In this document: positions 22,647-31,462 of the stretch, piece after piece | Position numbering within the stretch: position 1 is the stretch's first letter | Layout: every line of letters starts with the position of its first letter | NCBI RefSeq assembly: GCF_019192735.1 | Contig: NZ_JAHTKP010000066.1 | Span: 1-39,481 of the forward strand | Direction: 5' to 3' | Length of the DNA: 39,481 bases | From: Kitasatospora aureofaciens | Lineage (GTDB): Bacteria; Actinomycetota; Actinomycetes; Streptomycetales; Streptomycetaceae | Made by a program: the position numbers and the translations under genes | Notes under the pieces: model-generated | Databases searched by the model: none | Seen by the model: the letters and a program-made list of their open reading frames with translations, nothing else | What the model was told of the DNA's origin: nothing

Positions 22647-25322
22647 TCAACCGATTCCGGCCGCGGCGAGGACGGAGATCGGGGCCTGCGCGCCGGCCGC
22701 GCCGGGGACGGTGGCGTCCGCGAACGGTGACCAGACACCCTTGTTGTAGTCGCCGCCGGCGTCGTACACATGGCCGCCGCTGAGCGCGTACAGGCGCAGC
22801 GTGTTGCCGGTGGAGGCGGCCGCGACCCGGGTCACGCCGCCGCTGAGGCCGGTGACGGCCGAGACGTTGTTCCAGCCGTTCCAGCTGCCGGCCGCGTAGT
22901 CGGCGGCGGCCTGGTGGATGCTGCCGTCGGCGACCGCGAGGAGGTGGAACCTGTCCCGCAGGACGGTGCCGGAGAGCTGGGTGATTCCGCCGGGGTTGCC
23001 GAGGACGGAGGTCAGGTCGCCCGACCACCAGGTGCCCTTGGTGTAGTTGCCGTCGGCGATCCGGACCCGGCCGTCCGCGCCGAGGGCTGCGACGTGCAGG
23101 GTGTTGGTGTTGCCGGTGAAGCCGGCGGCGAGGCCGGTGGCCCCTGCGGGGAGGCCGGCGGCGGCGGTGATGTCGCCCCACGGGGTCCACCGGCCGGCCG
23201 GGTAGTCGGCGACGGACTCGTAGATCCGGCCGTCCGTCGTCAGGACGACCACGTGGACGACGCCGCCCGCCGGGGCGGCGACGACCTGGGTGATCGGCCG
23301 GCCGATGCCGGTGAGCGGCACGCTCAGCCATTCGCCCCACAGGCGGGTGTCCAGCGTCTGGTCTGCGGTCTCCAGGGCGCCATTGTAGATCTTGAAGGCG
23401 CGCAGAACGTCGTTGCTGGTGAACGTCTCGGCGAGGGCGGTGGCGGGGCGGTCGGGCTCGGGCCAGCGGAGCCTGGCGAAGGGGTTCCAGTGGCCGCGGG
23501 TGTAGTTGGCGTTGGCGTTGAGGGTCTCGCCGGTGGTCTGCGCGAGGAGTTGGACGCGCTCGCCCCAGGTCCGGTCCGCCATGGTGTCGTAGGCCACGTC
23601 GAAGGTCTCGCCGGTGGTGGCCGTACGCCCGCCCTCGTCGGTGATCGTCATGGTCGCCGTGTACCGGCCGGTCCGCGGGTAGTCGTGGCTGACGGAGGCG
23701 AAGGGGGCGGGGGCGGAGCCGGTCGTGCCGTCACCGAAGTCGACGGTGTAGTTCTTGATCTGGTACGGGCTGGTGCTGCGGGTGGCGTCGAAGGTGTAGT
23801 GGAGGTCCCGGCCATAGAGCGAGAGCTTGGACACCAGCTCTCCGGGCGCTGACACGGTCACCGCCCGGTCCGTGGACGGGAGGCTGGTGACCTTGCTGCC
23901 GAGGCCGTCGGTCACGGTGACGGTCGGCTGGAAGGTGCCGACGGTCGGATACGTGTGGACGACCGACGACTCCGTGGTCACCAGCGGCCGGCTTCCGTCA
24001 CCGAAGTCGAAGCTGTAGGTCGGTGCGGTCGGCCAGCTGTTCTGGGCCGTCGCGGTGATCCTGGCGTCGAAGGGCGCCGGGCCCTTGGCTGTGGTGACGG
24101 TGGCGCCGGCGGTGGTGAGCGCGGCCCAGTCCAGGCCCTGGCGTTCCCGGGCGCCGCGGTCCCGGCCGGTGCTGTTGCCGGAGCCGGCGGGCACCAGGGG
24201 GCTGTGGATGGCGGGGCGGCCGGTCAGATCGGTGGGGAGCATGCCGGGGACGTCCGGGTCGGCCGTGTCGATGGCCGCGGTGTCGGTGTCGGCGAGTTCC
24301 AGCCGGGTGGGCAGGCCGAGGAAAGCGGTCTTCTGGTCCCGGTCGTGTGCGGCCTGGCCGGTCGCGGCGGTGAAGGTTTCGGGGGACGGGTAGCGGGTGC
24401 CGCCCCAGCTGTAGGCCGAGCCCCCGGCAGGGTGGACGACGTTGTAGTCGATCTTCGTGCCGCGGGTCGATTCGGCGGAGACCGTGATCCCGGTGTCCCC
24501 CGCCCCGCCGGCCGCGTCGCAGGACCGTCTGCGGAACGCTCCGGGACCGGCGGAGTCGACCTGGGCGGTGACGATGTTGTTCTCGATCACGGCGCCGGCG
24601 GAGCCGCCGTTGAGGGCGATACCCGGGCCGCAGGGCGCCCCGACGGTGTTGCCGGTGGCGACGAGCCCAGGGGAGTCGGCGGCGGTGATCCCGCTGTACG
24701 ACCCGTTGAACTCGTTCGTAGTGACCACGATGTCGTGGGAGCCGGCCTCAATGGCGACGCCTCCGGCGTCGCCGAACGTGCTCCGGCTGACCGTGATGTG
24801 GTCGCTCTGCCCGGTCACCCGGACCCCGCGGGTGTTGGCGGAGCCGATGTCGAAGGTGTTCTGGTCGACGGTCACATGGTGGGAGTTGGTGATCAGCACG
24901 GCGTCCGCGCCGTGTGAGGTCTGCTGGAAGCCCCGGATGACCACGTCGTGCGCGCCCGAGACGGTGATGCCCGCGGCGGTGCCGCGCGGCGTGAGCTCGG
25001 GCTGCGGGTCGGGTATGGCGGTCCACGGCATGCCCACGAAGGTGATGGGCTTGTCCGGGGTGCCGGACCTGGTCAGCGTGACGGACTCGTTGTAGCCACC
25101 CCAGTTCACCTCGACGGTCTGGCCCGGTTCGACCGCCTGGGCGGCCTTGGAGATCGTGCAGAACGGCTGGGCCTGGGTGCCGACGCCCGCGTCGGAGCAG
25201 TTGGAACCGTAGACGTTGTTCACGTAGAGCGTCGCGGCAGGCTCCGCGAAGGCAGGCAACGGGGTGCCGAGGACGACGGTGGCCGCGGCGGCCGTCAGTC
25301 CCAGGGCGCGGGATATGCGCAC
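22647..25322 (-). CDS. Secreted beta-helix/PKD/six-blade propeller protein 2
   Basis: This is an 891-residue paralogue of the protein at 19743-22427, with the same order of domains. They are a signal peptide (MRISRALGLTAAAATVVLGT, cut after AFA), a short N-terminal module with LYVNNVYGSNCSDAGVGTQA that is almost the same in both, a right-handed beta-helix, and a conserved linker ending IHSPLVPAGSGNSTGRDRGA. Two PKD domains (SFDFGDGSRP near residue 437, TVDFGDGTTG near 525) and a tectonin-like propeller (about 575-891) follow. The signal peptide, the linker and the last two blades are the most alike; the beta-helix and PKD regions have diverged. The GTG at 25322 has AGGAG upstream at a rather long distance. 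It is probably an extracellular carbohydrate-active or adhesive protein; no catalytic residues could be assigned. Confidence 0.85.
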   Translation of the reverse strand: MRISRALGLTAAAATVVLGTPLPAFAEPAATLYVNNVYGSNCSDAGVGTQAQPFCTISKAAQAVEPGQTVEVNWGGYNESVTLTRSGTPDKPITFVGMPWTAIPDPQPELTPRGTAAGITVSGAHDVVIRGFQQTSHGADAVLITNSHHVTVDQNTFDIGSANTRGVRVTGQSDHITVSRSTFGDAGGVAIEAGSHDIVVTTNEFNGSYSGITAADSPGLVATGNTVGAPCGPGIALNGGSAGAVIENNIVTAQVDSAGPGAFRRRSCDAAGGAGDTGITVSAESTRGTKIDYNVVHPAGGSAYSWGGTRYPSPETFTAATGQAAHDRDQKTAFLGLPTRLELADTDTAAIDTADPDVPGMLPTDLTGRPAIHSPLVPAGSGNSTGRDRGARERQGLDWAALTTAGATVTTAKGPAPFDARITATAQNSWPTAPTYSFDFGDGSRPLVTTESSVVHTYPTVGTFQPTVTVTDGLGSKVTSLPSTDRAVTVSAPGELVSKLSLYGRDLHYTFDATRSTSPYQIKNYTVDFGDGTTGSAPAPFASVSHDYPRTGRYTATMTITDEGGRTATTGETFDVAYDTMADRTWGERVQLLAQTTGETLNANANYTRGHWNPFARLRWPEPDRPATALAETFTSNDVLRAFKIYNGALETADQTLDTRLWGEWLSVPLTGIGRPITQVVAAPAGGVVHVVVLTTDGRIYESVADYPAGRWTPWGDITAAAGLPAGATGLAAGFTGNTNTLHVAALGADGRVRIADGNYTKGTWWSGDLTSVLGNPGGITQLSGTVLRDRFHLLAVADGSIHQAAADYAAGSWNGWNNVSAVTGLSGGVTRVAAASTGNTLRLYALSGGHVYDAGGDYNKGVWSPFADATVPGAAGAQAPISVLAAAGIG

Positions 25323-25700
25323 GATGTGTCTGTTTCTCCTGCGTGCGGGCGCCCGTTCCGCTCCCCCTCCGGGGGCTCGGCCACGGGCCTGGATGTGCAC
25401 GGACCGGCCAAGTGTGGCAGGGGTTCTGAGCCTCCGTCGAGCGGGTTGTGAAGATCGCCCGCATGCTTGATCCAGATGCCCGGCTTGGCCGGAAATCGCC
25501 CACGGCAGAGGGCGGTGGGGTGGGGTGTCAACCGTGCGGGTCGCCGATTCGGGGGTTTTCCGGGCTGGAGGAATTGATAGGAATTCGCCCATTGAGACGG
25601 TCTGGTTCGGCGGCGGGGGCGTTGATATATCTCGTTGCCAGAATCGGGATCGGTGTGCGGCCGGCCCGGTGAGCTGCGACGAAATGGTGGTGACGGATCG
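25323..25700. other. Divergent region between beta-helix gene 2 and the FAH-family gene
   Basis: This is 378 bases without a gene. It carries the block shared with the paralogue (25400-25450) and must hold the promoter of the plus-strand gene, which could not be fixed. A TTGATATATC stretch (25622-25631) is unusually AT-rich for the window. Confidence 0.5.
25400..25450 (-). promoter_or_regulatory. Conserved upstream block of beta-helix gene 2
   Basis: On the minus strand there is CTCGACGG, GCTCAGAACC and CTGCCACACTTGGCC followed by GGTCCG, matching the block upstream of the paralogue. TCGACG and CACACT are 18 bases apart here and 17 in the paralogue. It is a likely common promoter or operator. 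Confidence 0.5.
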
Positions 25701-26552
25701 ATGAAGCTCCTCCGTGTCGGACCTCCGGGGGCCGAGCGCCCGGTCGTGCTGGGGCAGGACGGCACCGGGTACGACCTCGCCGGGCGGGCCCGGGACATCG
25801 ACGGGGCCTTCCTGGCCGGGCTGGACGTGGCCGCGCTGGCCCGGGACGTGGCCGCGGGCGCGCTGCCGGTGGTGGACCTCGCCGGGCAGCGGGTCGGCGC
25901 TCCGGTGGCCCGGCCGGGCAAGGTGGTCGGGATCGGGCTCAACTACCGCGACCACGCGGCCGAGGCCGGGGCGGCGATCCCGGACGAGCCGGTGATCTTC
26001 CTCAAGCCGAGCTGCACCGTGGTCGGCCCGTACGACGAGGTGCTGGTGCCGCGCGGCGGTGAGAAGACCGACTACGAGGCCGAGCTGGCCATCGTGATCG
26101 GGCGGACGGCCCGCTACCTGGCCGGGCACGCGGAGGCCGCCGAGGTGATCGCGGGCTACACGATCGCCAACGACGTCACCGAGCGGGCCTTCCAGTTCGA
26201 GCGCGGCGGCCAGTGGGACAAGGGCAAGTCGGCGGAGACCTTCACGCCGCTCGGGCCCTGGCTGGTCACCGCCGACGAGGTGGCGGACCCGCAGCGGCTG
26301 CCGCTGCGGCTCTGGGTCAACGGCGAGCTGCGGCAGGACGGCAGCACTGCGCAGATGATCTTCCCGGTGTTCGAACTGGTCCGCTACGCCAGCCAGTTCA
26401 TGGTCCTGGAGCCCGGCGACGTGATCGTCACCGGCACCCCGGCCGGGGTCACCCTCGGCCACCCCGGCACGCCGTTCCTCACCGCGGGCGACATCGTCGA
26501 GATCGAGATCGACGGCCTCGGCCGCCAGCGCCAGGTGTTCGGCAAGGCCTGA
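25701..26552 (+). CDS. Fumarylacetoacetate hydrolase (FAH) family protein
   Basis: This is a 283-residue cytoplasmic enzyme of the FAH superfamily, which contains 2-keto-4-pentenoate hydratases, acylpyruvases and ureidoglycolate lyase-like enzymes. The N-terminal cap is followed by the catalytic fold with KVVGIGLNYRDHAAEAG, PVIFLKPSC, DYEAELAIVIG (metal-binding Glu residues), GYTIANDVTERAFQ, KSAETFTPLGPWLVT and VITGTPAGVTLG. It probably cuts or hydrates a small ketoacid; the exact substrate cannot be told. The ATG at 25701 follows a weak GTGACGGA. A terminator follows. The convergent TetR gene may not regulate it. Confidence 0.9.
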   Translation: MKLLRVGPPGAERPVVLGQDGTGYDLAGRARDIDGAFLAGLDVAALARDVAAGALPVVDLAGQRVGAPVARPGKVVGIGLNYRDHAAEAGAAIPDEPVIFLKPSCTVVGPYDEVLVPRGGEKTDYEAELAIVIGRTARYLAGHAEAAEVIAGYTIANDVTERAFQFERGGQWDKGKSAETFTPLGPWLVTADEVADPQRLPLRLWVNGELRQDGSTAQMIFPVFELVRYASQFMVLEPGDVIVTGTPAGVTLGHPGTPFLTAGDIVEIEIDGLGRQRQVFGKA

Positions 26553-26563
26553 GCGGACGCCGC

Positions 26564-26588
26564 CCCGACCCCGGGCACGGGGGTCGGG
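26564..26588. terminator. Bidirectional terminator between FAH and TetR genes
   Basis: CCCGACCCC (26564-26572) pairs with GGGGTCGGG (26580-26588), between two convergent genes. Confidence 0.78.
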
Positions 26589-26594
26589 AGCCGC

Positions 26595-27350
26595 CTATCG
26601 CGTGGCCAGCACCGCGCGCAGCCGCTCGGCCCGCGGCGCCTCAGGGCCCTCCAGCGCGAGCAGCGTCGCCAGCACCTCCGCCGTCTGCGGATCGTGCAGT
26701 GCCGTCGCCGCCGCCATCGCCGTGAACTGGTCCACCAGCCAGTCGCGCAGCTCGCCCACCGGCAGCGCGCGCCCCTCGTCCAGCCAGCTCAGCGACGCGC
26801 CCTCGACCACCGCGATCCACGACCGCACCAGCAGCGTCAGCCGCGGGCCGGCCTCCCGGACGCCGAGGTGGCGCAGCGTGCGCCGCAGCGCCGCCCGCCG
26901 GACGTCGTCGACGATCGCCGAGGTGCGGGCCGTCTCCACCACCGAACCGCCGCGCAGCAGCGCCGAGTAGCCGGCGTCGTGCTCGGCGACGAACGCGAAG
27001 TACCCGTCCAGGACGACCGCCAGCTGCTCGGACGGCGTGCCGGCGAGCGGGACGGCGAACCGGCTGGTCAGCTCGTCCGCGGCGGTGCGCAGCGCGGCCT
27101 CGTACAGCTGCTGCTTGCCGCCCGCGAAGTACCGGTAGACCAGCGGGCGGGAGGCCCCGGCGGCCTCGGCGACGTCGTCCAGGCTCACCTCCTCGGGCGG
27201 CCGGGAGGCGAACAGCTCCAGGGCCACCGCGATCAGTTGCTCGCGCCGCTGCTGCACCGGCAGTCGCCGGTAGCCGGCGCGGCGCGGGCGGAGGTCGGGG
27301 ACGGCCGGGGTGTTCGCCGGGCCGGCTGCGGTGGCGGGGCGGGCTTTCAT
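26595..27350 (-). CDS. TetR-family transcriptional regulator
   Basis: This is a 251-residue repressor. After a basic, Pro-rich N-terminal tail, the TetR helix-turn-helix spans about residues 35-82 (QQRREQLIAVALELFASRPP, VSLDDVAEAAGASRPLVYRY, FAGGKQQLYEAAL). The remainder is a helical ligand-binding and dimer domain (LDGYFAFVAEHDAGYSALLR, LTLLVRSWIAVVEGASLSWL). The ATG at 27350 was chosen as the last plausible start with the basic tail; no good ribosome binding site precedes it, so the true start may differ. It is divergent from the DUF885 gene (175 bases apart) and convergent with the FAH gene. The first is the more likely target, though no clear palindrome was found. Confidence 0.85.
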   Translation of the reverse strand: MKARPATAAGPANTPAVPDLRPRRAGYRRLPVQQRREQLIAVALELFASRPPEEVSLDDVAEAAGASRPLVYRYFAGGKQQLYEAALRTAADELTSRFAVPLAGTPSEQLAVVLDGYFAFVAEHDAGYSALLRGGSVVETARTSAIVDDVRRAALRRTLRHLGVREAGPRLTLLVRSWIAVVEGASLSWLDEGRALPVGELRDWLVDQFTAMAAATALHDPQTAEVLATLLALEGPEAPRAERLRAVLATR

Positions 27351-27525
27351 GGCGGTCAGCGTAATGGGCGTCGGGCCGATCGGTTCCTGTCTCGCGCGGA
27401 TGTTCTCGAACGGTTGTTTGCGGGCGCGTTCGCGGGCGTATCGACGGGCGCGCGGGGGGCGGCCGGCCGCCCACTGTCCCGGATCAGGGGCTTGCAATCG
27501 GCCGGTGCCGCGAAATGATGTCCGA

Positions 27526-29286
27526 ATGGTTGAAGAACTGATCACCTCCGACGGCACCACCCCGCGCCGGATCGCCGACGGCTACGTCCGTGCCCTCGCC
27601 GAGCTCGACCCGCTGACCGCGGTCTATCTGGGGCTCAACCCCGAGGACGACCGGCTGCCCGACCTGTCGCCGGTCGGCGCGGAGGCGATCGCCGAACTCG
27701 CCCGCCGCACCCTCGCCGAGCTCGCCGGGGTAGAGCGGGCCGGAGCCGCCGAGGACGAGGCCGAGCGCCGCTGCGCCCGGCTGCTGCGCGAGCGGCTGAC
27801 CGCCGAACTCGCCGTCCACGACGCGGGGGAGAACTACCGCGCGGTCCGCAACCTGGCCTCTCCGGTACACAACGTCCGGGACGTCTTCACCCTGATGGCC
27901 ACCGACACCGAGGAGCAGTGGGCGGTGGTCGGCCGCCGGCTGGCCCGGGTGCCGGTCGCGCTGGAGCAGTACCGGGAGACGCTGGCCGAGGGCATCGAGC
28001 GCGGCCTGCTGTCCGGCCCCCGCCAGGTGACCACGGTGGTCGGCCAGTTCGGCGAGTGGCTGGACGATGGGGAGGTCCCAGAGGGAGAGGCGCCGCGAAG
28101 CGGCTCGGTTGAGGGCGGTGGTGGGCGACGGGCGGGCTGGTTCGGGCAGTTCGTCAAGGACGCGCCCGCGAGCCTGCACGCGGAGCTGTCCGCGCACGCC
28201 GTCGCCGCCGCCGAGGCGCTGGCCGCCCTGCGCGACTGGCTGCGCGACGTCTACGGCCCGGCCGCCGCCGGCACCCCGGACACCACCGGCCGGGAGCGCT
28301 ACGGCCGGTACGTCCGCTTCTGGACCGGCTCCGACCTCGACCTGGACGAGGCCTACGCCTGGGCCTGGAGCGAGTTCCACGACCTGCTGGCCCAGATGGA
28401 GGCCGAGGCCGAGAAGGTCCGCCCGGGCGCCGGCCCGATGGAGGCGATGAAGTGGCTGGAGAGCGACGGCCCGGGCATCGAGGGCGGCGAGGCCACCCGT
28501 GAGTACCTCCAGGGCCTGATGGACCAGGCGATCCGCGACCTCCAGGGCACCCACTTCGACCTTGCCGAGCCGGTCACCCGGGTCGAGTCGCGGATCGCCC
28601 CGCCCGGCAGCGCCGCCGCGCCGTACTACACGGCCCCCTCGCTGGACTTCACCCGCCCCGGGCGGACCTGGCTGCCGCTGCTCGGCCGGGAGCGCTTCCC
28701 GGTCTGGGACCTGGTCTCCACCTGGTACCACGAGGGTGTCCCGGGCCATCACCTCCAGCTCGCGCAGTGGAACTACGTCGCCGACCGGCTCTCCACCTAC
28801 CAGGTCAGCCTCGGCGGGGTCAGCGCCAACCTGGAGGGCTGGGCGCTGTACGCCGAGCGCCTGATGGACGAGCTCGGCTACCTCACCGACCCGGGCCACC
28901 GCCTCGGCTACCTCAACGCGCAGATGATGCGGGCGCTGCGGGTCATCGTCGACATCGGCATGCACGCAGGCTTCGACTTCCCCGCCGACTCCCCGTACCG
29001 GCCGGGCGAGCCGGTGAGCCCGGAGGCCGCCCGGGAGTTCTTCGGCCTCTACTGCGGCCTGTCCGCCGACTTCCTGGACAGCGAGCTGGTCCGCTACCTG
29101 GGCATGCCCGGGCAGGCGATCGGCTACAAGCTGGGCGAGCGTGCCTGGCTGCGCGGCCGGGCGGCGGCGAAGGCGGCGCACGAGGCGCGCGGCGAGGAGT
29201 TCGACCTCAAGGCCTGGCACATGGCGGCGCTGTCGCAGGGCTCGCTGGGGCTGGACGACCTGGTCGAGGAGCTGTCGGCGCTGTAA
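27526..29286 (+). CDS. DUF885 family protein, probable zinc peptidase
   Basis: This is a 586-residue cytoplasmic member of DUF885, a family with a gluzincin-type active site. The motif WYHEGVPGHHLQL carries HExxxHH, and a second metal-ligand region is likely near NLEGWALYAERLMDELGYL, whose EGWA...E pattern is conserved. It is mostly helical. The ATG at 27526 (MVEELITSDG) has no clear ribosome binding site and overlaps an out-of-frame ATG. Residues about 183-206 (DDGEVPEGEAPRSGSVEGGG and GRR) form a Gly/Glu/Ser-rich insert of lower conservation between two helices. It is divergent from the TetR gene and followed by a strong terminator. The substrate is unknown. Confidence 0.88.
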   Translation: MVEELITSDGTTPRRIADGYVRALAELDPLTAVYLGLNPEDDRLPDLSPVGAEAIAELARRTLAELAGVERAGAAEDEAERRCARLLRERLTAELAVHDAGENYRAVRNLASPVHNVRDVFTLMATDTEEQWAVVGRRLARVPVALEQYRETLAEGIERGLLSGPRQVTTVVGQFGEWLDDGEVPEGEAPRSGSVEGGGGRRAGWFGQFVKDAPASLHAELSAHAVAAAEALAALRDWLRDVYGPAAAGTPDTTGRERYGRYVRFWTGSDLDLDEAYAWAWSEFHDLLAQMEAEAEKVRPGAGPMEAMKWLESDGPGIEGGEATREYLQGLMDQAIRDLQGTHFDLAEPVTRVESRIAPPGSAAAPYYTAPSLDFTRPGRTWLPLLGRERFPVWDLVSTWYHEGVPGHHLQLAQWNYVADRLSTYQVSLGGVSANLEGWALYAERLMDELGYLTDPGHRLGYLNAQMMRALRVIVDIGMHAGFDFPADSPYRPGEPVSPEAAREFFGLYCGLSADFLDSELVRYLGMPGQAIGYKLGERAWLRGRAAAKAAHEARGEEFDLKAWHMAALSQGSLGLDDLVEELSAL

Positions 29287-29376
29287 CCGGCAGCCGAGCG
29301 CCAAGGCGGGTGCGATCGCTCCGACGGAGCGGCAGCGAGCGACCTGAACGTTCCGCGAGGTCGCGCAGTCAACCTC

Positions 29377-29425
29377 CGGCGCCTGCTCGACCCCTGGCCA
29401 CCATCCAGGGGTCGAGGAGGCGCCG
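29377..29425 (+). terminator. Strong terminator after the DUF885 gene
   Basis: CGGCGCCT-G-CTCGACCCCTGG (29377-29397) pairs with CCAGGGGTCGAG-G-AGGCGCCG (29405-29425). This gives 20 pairs with one G-G mismatch and a seven-base loop. It lies 90 bases after the stop; before it lies a smaller CGCTCC-GAC-GGAGCG hairpin (29313-29327). Confidence 0.88.
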
Positions 29426-29556
29426 TGGCGCTGCGGCCGTCACCGGCGGGTGACGGTTTTCTCATGGAGCTCCAAGTCGCGAGTAACAACATTTCCAGCC
29501 TGAGGCGTCATAGTCATTGATCGAACGACGTAGCCTCCCAGGCAGGAGAGACACGC

Positions 29557-30564
29557 ATGGGCCTGCACAGCCGCCCCACCTCGCGACGCCGGCTTCTGGC
29601 CCCGACCCTGCTCACCGCGCTCTCGGTCGCCACCGTGGCCGCCGTCGTGACCGGCATGCACTCGCTGAGCCCGTCCGAGGCGACGGCCGCGAGCAGCCCG
29701 TCCCGCACCTCACCGGCCGCCACGGCGCCCGCGTCGCCCTCCGCCGCCGCGCCCTCGCCGTCGGCTGCCGTGCCGTCCACCACGCCGTCCGCCGCACCCG
29801 TGTCGACCTCGCCGGTCGCGGAGCCCGCGCAGCCGAGCAGCCCGCCGTCCTCGGACGCCGCGACGGCCACGCCCTCCGCCGCCCCCTCCGCCACGCCGGA
29901 CACCCCCTCGGCGGCCCTGGGCAGCACCGCGACGGCCCCCGCGGACCACGAATCCGCCACCGTGGGCGTGCTGTTCACCGGCTCCGCCGCGGCCGGCAAC
30001 CACTTCTGCAGCGCCAGCGTGGTGCACAGCCCCACCGGCAACCTGCTGCTCACCGCCGCGCACTGCCTGACCAGCGCCGACGGCGTCACCTTCGCGCCCG
30101 GCTACCGCGACGGCAACGCCCCGTACGGCACGTGGCAGGTGACCGCGATCCACACCACCACGGGCTGGTCCCAGAAGGCCGACCAGGACGAGGACTTCGC
30201 GATCCTGGAGACGGCCCCCAGCAACGGCCGCAAGATCGAGGACGTGGTCGGCGCCAACCGCCTCGGCACCAACGAGCCCTTCGGCGCCACCGTCCGCCTG
30301 TACGGCTACCCCGCCGACTCCGAGTCCCCGAGCCTCTGCACCAACGCCAGCAACCAGCAGGGCTCCTACCAGCGCGTCATCAGCTGCCCCGCCTACCCGG
30401 CCGGCACCAGCGGCGGTCCGTGGATCAACACCGCGACCGGTGACGTGGTCGGCGCCATCGGTGGCTACCAGCAGGGCGGCGACAGCGACAACGTGTCCTA
30501 CAGCGCCTACTTCGACCACACGATCGCGGCCCTCTACTCCCAGGCCGAGGCCGCCGCCTCCTGA
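29557..30564 (+). CDS. Secreted trypsin/V8-like serine protease
   Basis: This is a 335-residue exported protease of the chymotrypsin fold (S1). A signal peptide (about residues 1-45, with a twin-Arg-like SRRRLLAP stretch and a hydrophobic core LLTALSVATVAAVV) is followed by an 85-residue Ser/Ala/Pro/Thr linker (about 46-130) and the catalytic domain (about 132-335). The triad is His169 in LLTAAHC, Asp213 in DEDFAIL and Ser285 in GTSGGPW. Two or more Cys pairs (Cys152/Cys170 likely) are as in the family. The ATG at 29557 follows CAGGAGAGACACGC. It probably degrades extracellular protein or processes other secreted proteins. It is a single-gene unit with terminators on both sides. Confidence 0.92.
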   Translation: MGLHSRPTSRRRLLAPTLLTALSVATVAAVVTGMHSLSPSEATAASSPSRTSPAATAPASPSAAAPSPSAAVPSTTPSAAPVSTSPVAEPAQPSSPPSSDAATATPSAAPSATPDTPSAALGSTATAPADHESATVGVLFTGSAAAGNHFCSASVVHSPTGNLLLTAAHCLTSADGVTFAPGYRDGNAPYGTWQVTAIHTTTGWSQKADQDEDFAILETAPSNGRKIEDVVGANRLGTNEPFGATVRLYGYPADSESPSLCTNASNQQGSYQRVISCPAYPAGTSGGPWINTATGDVVGAIGGYQQGGDSDNVSYSAYFDHTIAALYSQAEAAAS

Positions 30565-30570
30565 ACCTGC

Positions 30571-30601
30571 CGCCCCGGCCGCCCACCCCGCGGCCGGGGC
30601 G
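30571..30601 (+). terminator. Terminator after the secreted protease gene
   Basis: CGCCCCGGCCGC (30571-30582) pairs perfectly with GCGGCCGGGGCG (30590-30601), with a CCACCCC loop, six bases after the stop codon. Confidence 0.88.
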
Positions 30602-30669
30602 TCTCCGGTGCCCGGAAGCGGGCCGGAAGCGCACCGGAAGCGCGCCGAGGAACTGCGCCGAAAAACGAA

Positions 30670-30712
30670 CGAGGCCCAGATCCGTGGATCAACTCCACTG
30701 ATCTGGGCCTCG
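30670..30712 (-). terminator. Terminator of the tRNA-Arg transcript
   Basis: CGAGGCCCAGATC (30670-30682) pairs with GATCTGGGCCTCG (30700-30712), with TGGA/TCCA pairing inside. On the minus strand it lies 8 bases beyond the tRNA 3' end. In the other direction it runs into the space behind the protease gene. Confidence 0.85.
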
Positions 30713-30720
30713 GTTGCAAG

Positions 30721-30792
30721 TGCCCCCGGTAGGATTCGAACCTACGCACCCGCCTCCGGAGGGCGGTGCTCTATCCCCTGAGCTACGGGGGC
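30721..30792 (-). tRNA. tRNA-Arg (anticodon CCG)
   Basis: This is a 72-base cloverleaf on the minus strand. The acceptor stem is GCCCCCG/CGGGGGC, the D stem GCTC/GAGC, and the anticodon stem CCGCC/GGCGG with loop CTCCGGA (anticodon CCG, reading CGG). The variable loop has four bases, the T arm is GTAGG-TTCGAAT-CCTAC and the discriminator base is A. CCA is not encoded. A terminator follows directly. It lies close to argS, whose product would charge it. Confidence 0.96.
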
Positions 30793-30962
30793 CTGCTGTT
30801 GTCGTCGTCGCGTTCACTTCGACGTGGAGAACACTACCAGGCTCCGACGGTGGTCCGTGCACGGGTTTCGCGCGTGGCCCCCGGGGAGGCGGGGGAGCGG
30901 CCGGGGAGCGGAAGTCGGGAAAGGCCGGACGGGGCGGCGGGCCCGCCGATACCCTCGGTGAG

Positions 30963-31391
30963 GTGTCGGGAGTGTCCGGGCGGGTCCTCGTGGTGGACGA
31001 CAGCGAGGTGATCCGCCAGCTGATCAGGGTCAACCTGGAGCTCGAAGGCTTCGAGGTGGTGACCGCCGCCGACGGCGCCGAGTGCCTGGAGGTGGTCCGC
31101 CGGGTGAAGCCGGACGTGGTGACGCTGGACGTGATGATGCCGCGGCTGGACGGCCTGCGGACGGCGGCGCGGCTGCGCGCGACCCCGGGCACGAGCAGGC
31201 TGCCGATCGCGATCGTGAGCGCCTGCACGCCCGCCGATCTCGACCTGGGGGAGGCGGTGGGGGTGGACGGCTACCTCGGCAAGCCCTTCGACCCCGCCGA
31301 CCTGGTGGCCCTGGTGCGGCGGCTGATGGTCCTGGGCGGGAAGCCCGCCGGGTTTCGCCCTGAGCGAACAGACCGGACGGATCGCGGCTGA
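30963..31391 (+). CDS. Stand-alone CheY-like response regulator receiver protein
   Basis: This is a 142-residue protein made of one receiver domain and a short basic tail (GGKPAGFRPERTDRTDRG). Seen are the acidic pair VVDDSE, phosphoacceptor Asp in LDVMMPRLDG (near residue 54), the switch residue Ser in AIVSAC and Lys in LGKPFDP. It has no output domain, so it must act by binding a partner or as a phosphorelay step. The GTG at 30963 (MSGVSGRVL) or one three codons later could be used; no strong ribosome binding site tells them apart. There is no kinase gene adjacent. argS begins 84 bases later on the same strand. Confidence 0.85.
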   Translation: MSGVSGRVLVVDDSEVIRQLIRVNLELEGFEVVTAADGAECLEVVRRVKPDVVTLDVMMPRLDGLRTAARLRATPGTSRLPIAIVSACTPADLDLGEAVGVDGYLGKPFDPADLVALVRRLMVLGGKPAGFRPERTDRTDRG

Positions 31392-31462
31392 CACCCCCGT
31401 CGGCACGGCGGACGGCCGTCTCAACCGGTAAACCGAGTGGCGGCCGGGCACCCCGTCTCGCC

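Noticed and set aside
25323..26462. Upstream extension of the beta-helix gene 2 frame across the FAH gene
   Set aside because: The extension is antisense to a clear enzyme gene, whereas the GTG at 25322 starts a perfect signal peptide.
29287..29376. Another copy of the lysA/ROK micro-ORF element after the DUF885 gene, suggested by GAGCGGCAGCGAGCGACC
   Set aside because: Only a short stretch is similar; there is no frame with the AERSE-GA end and no start-codon overlap.
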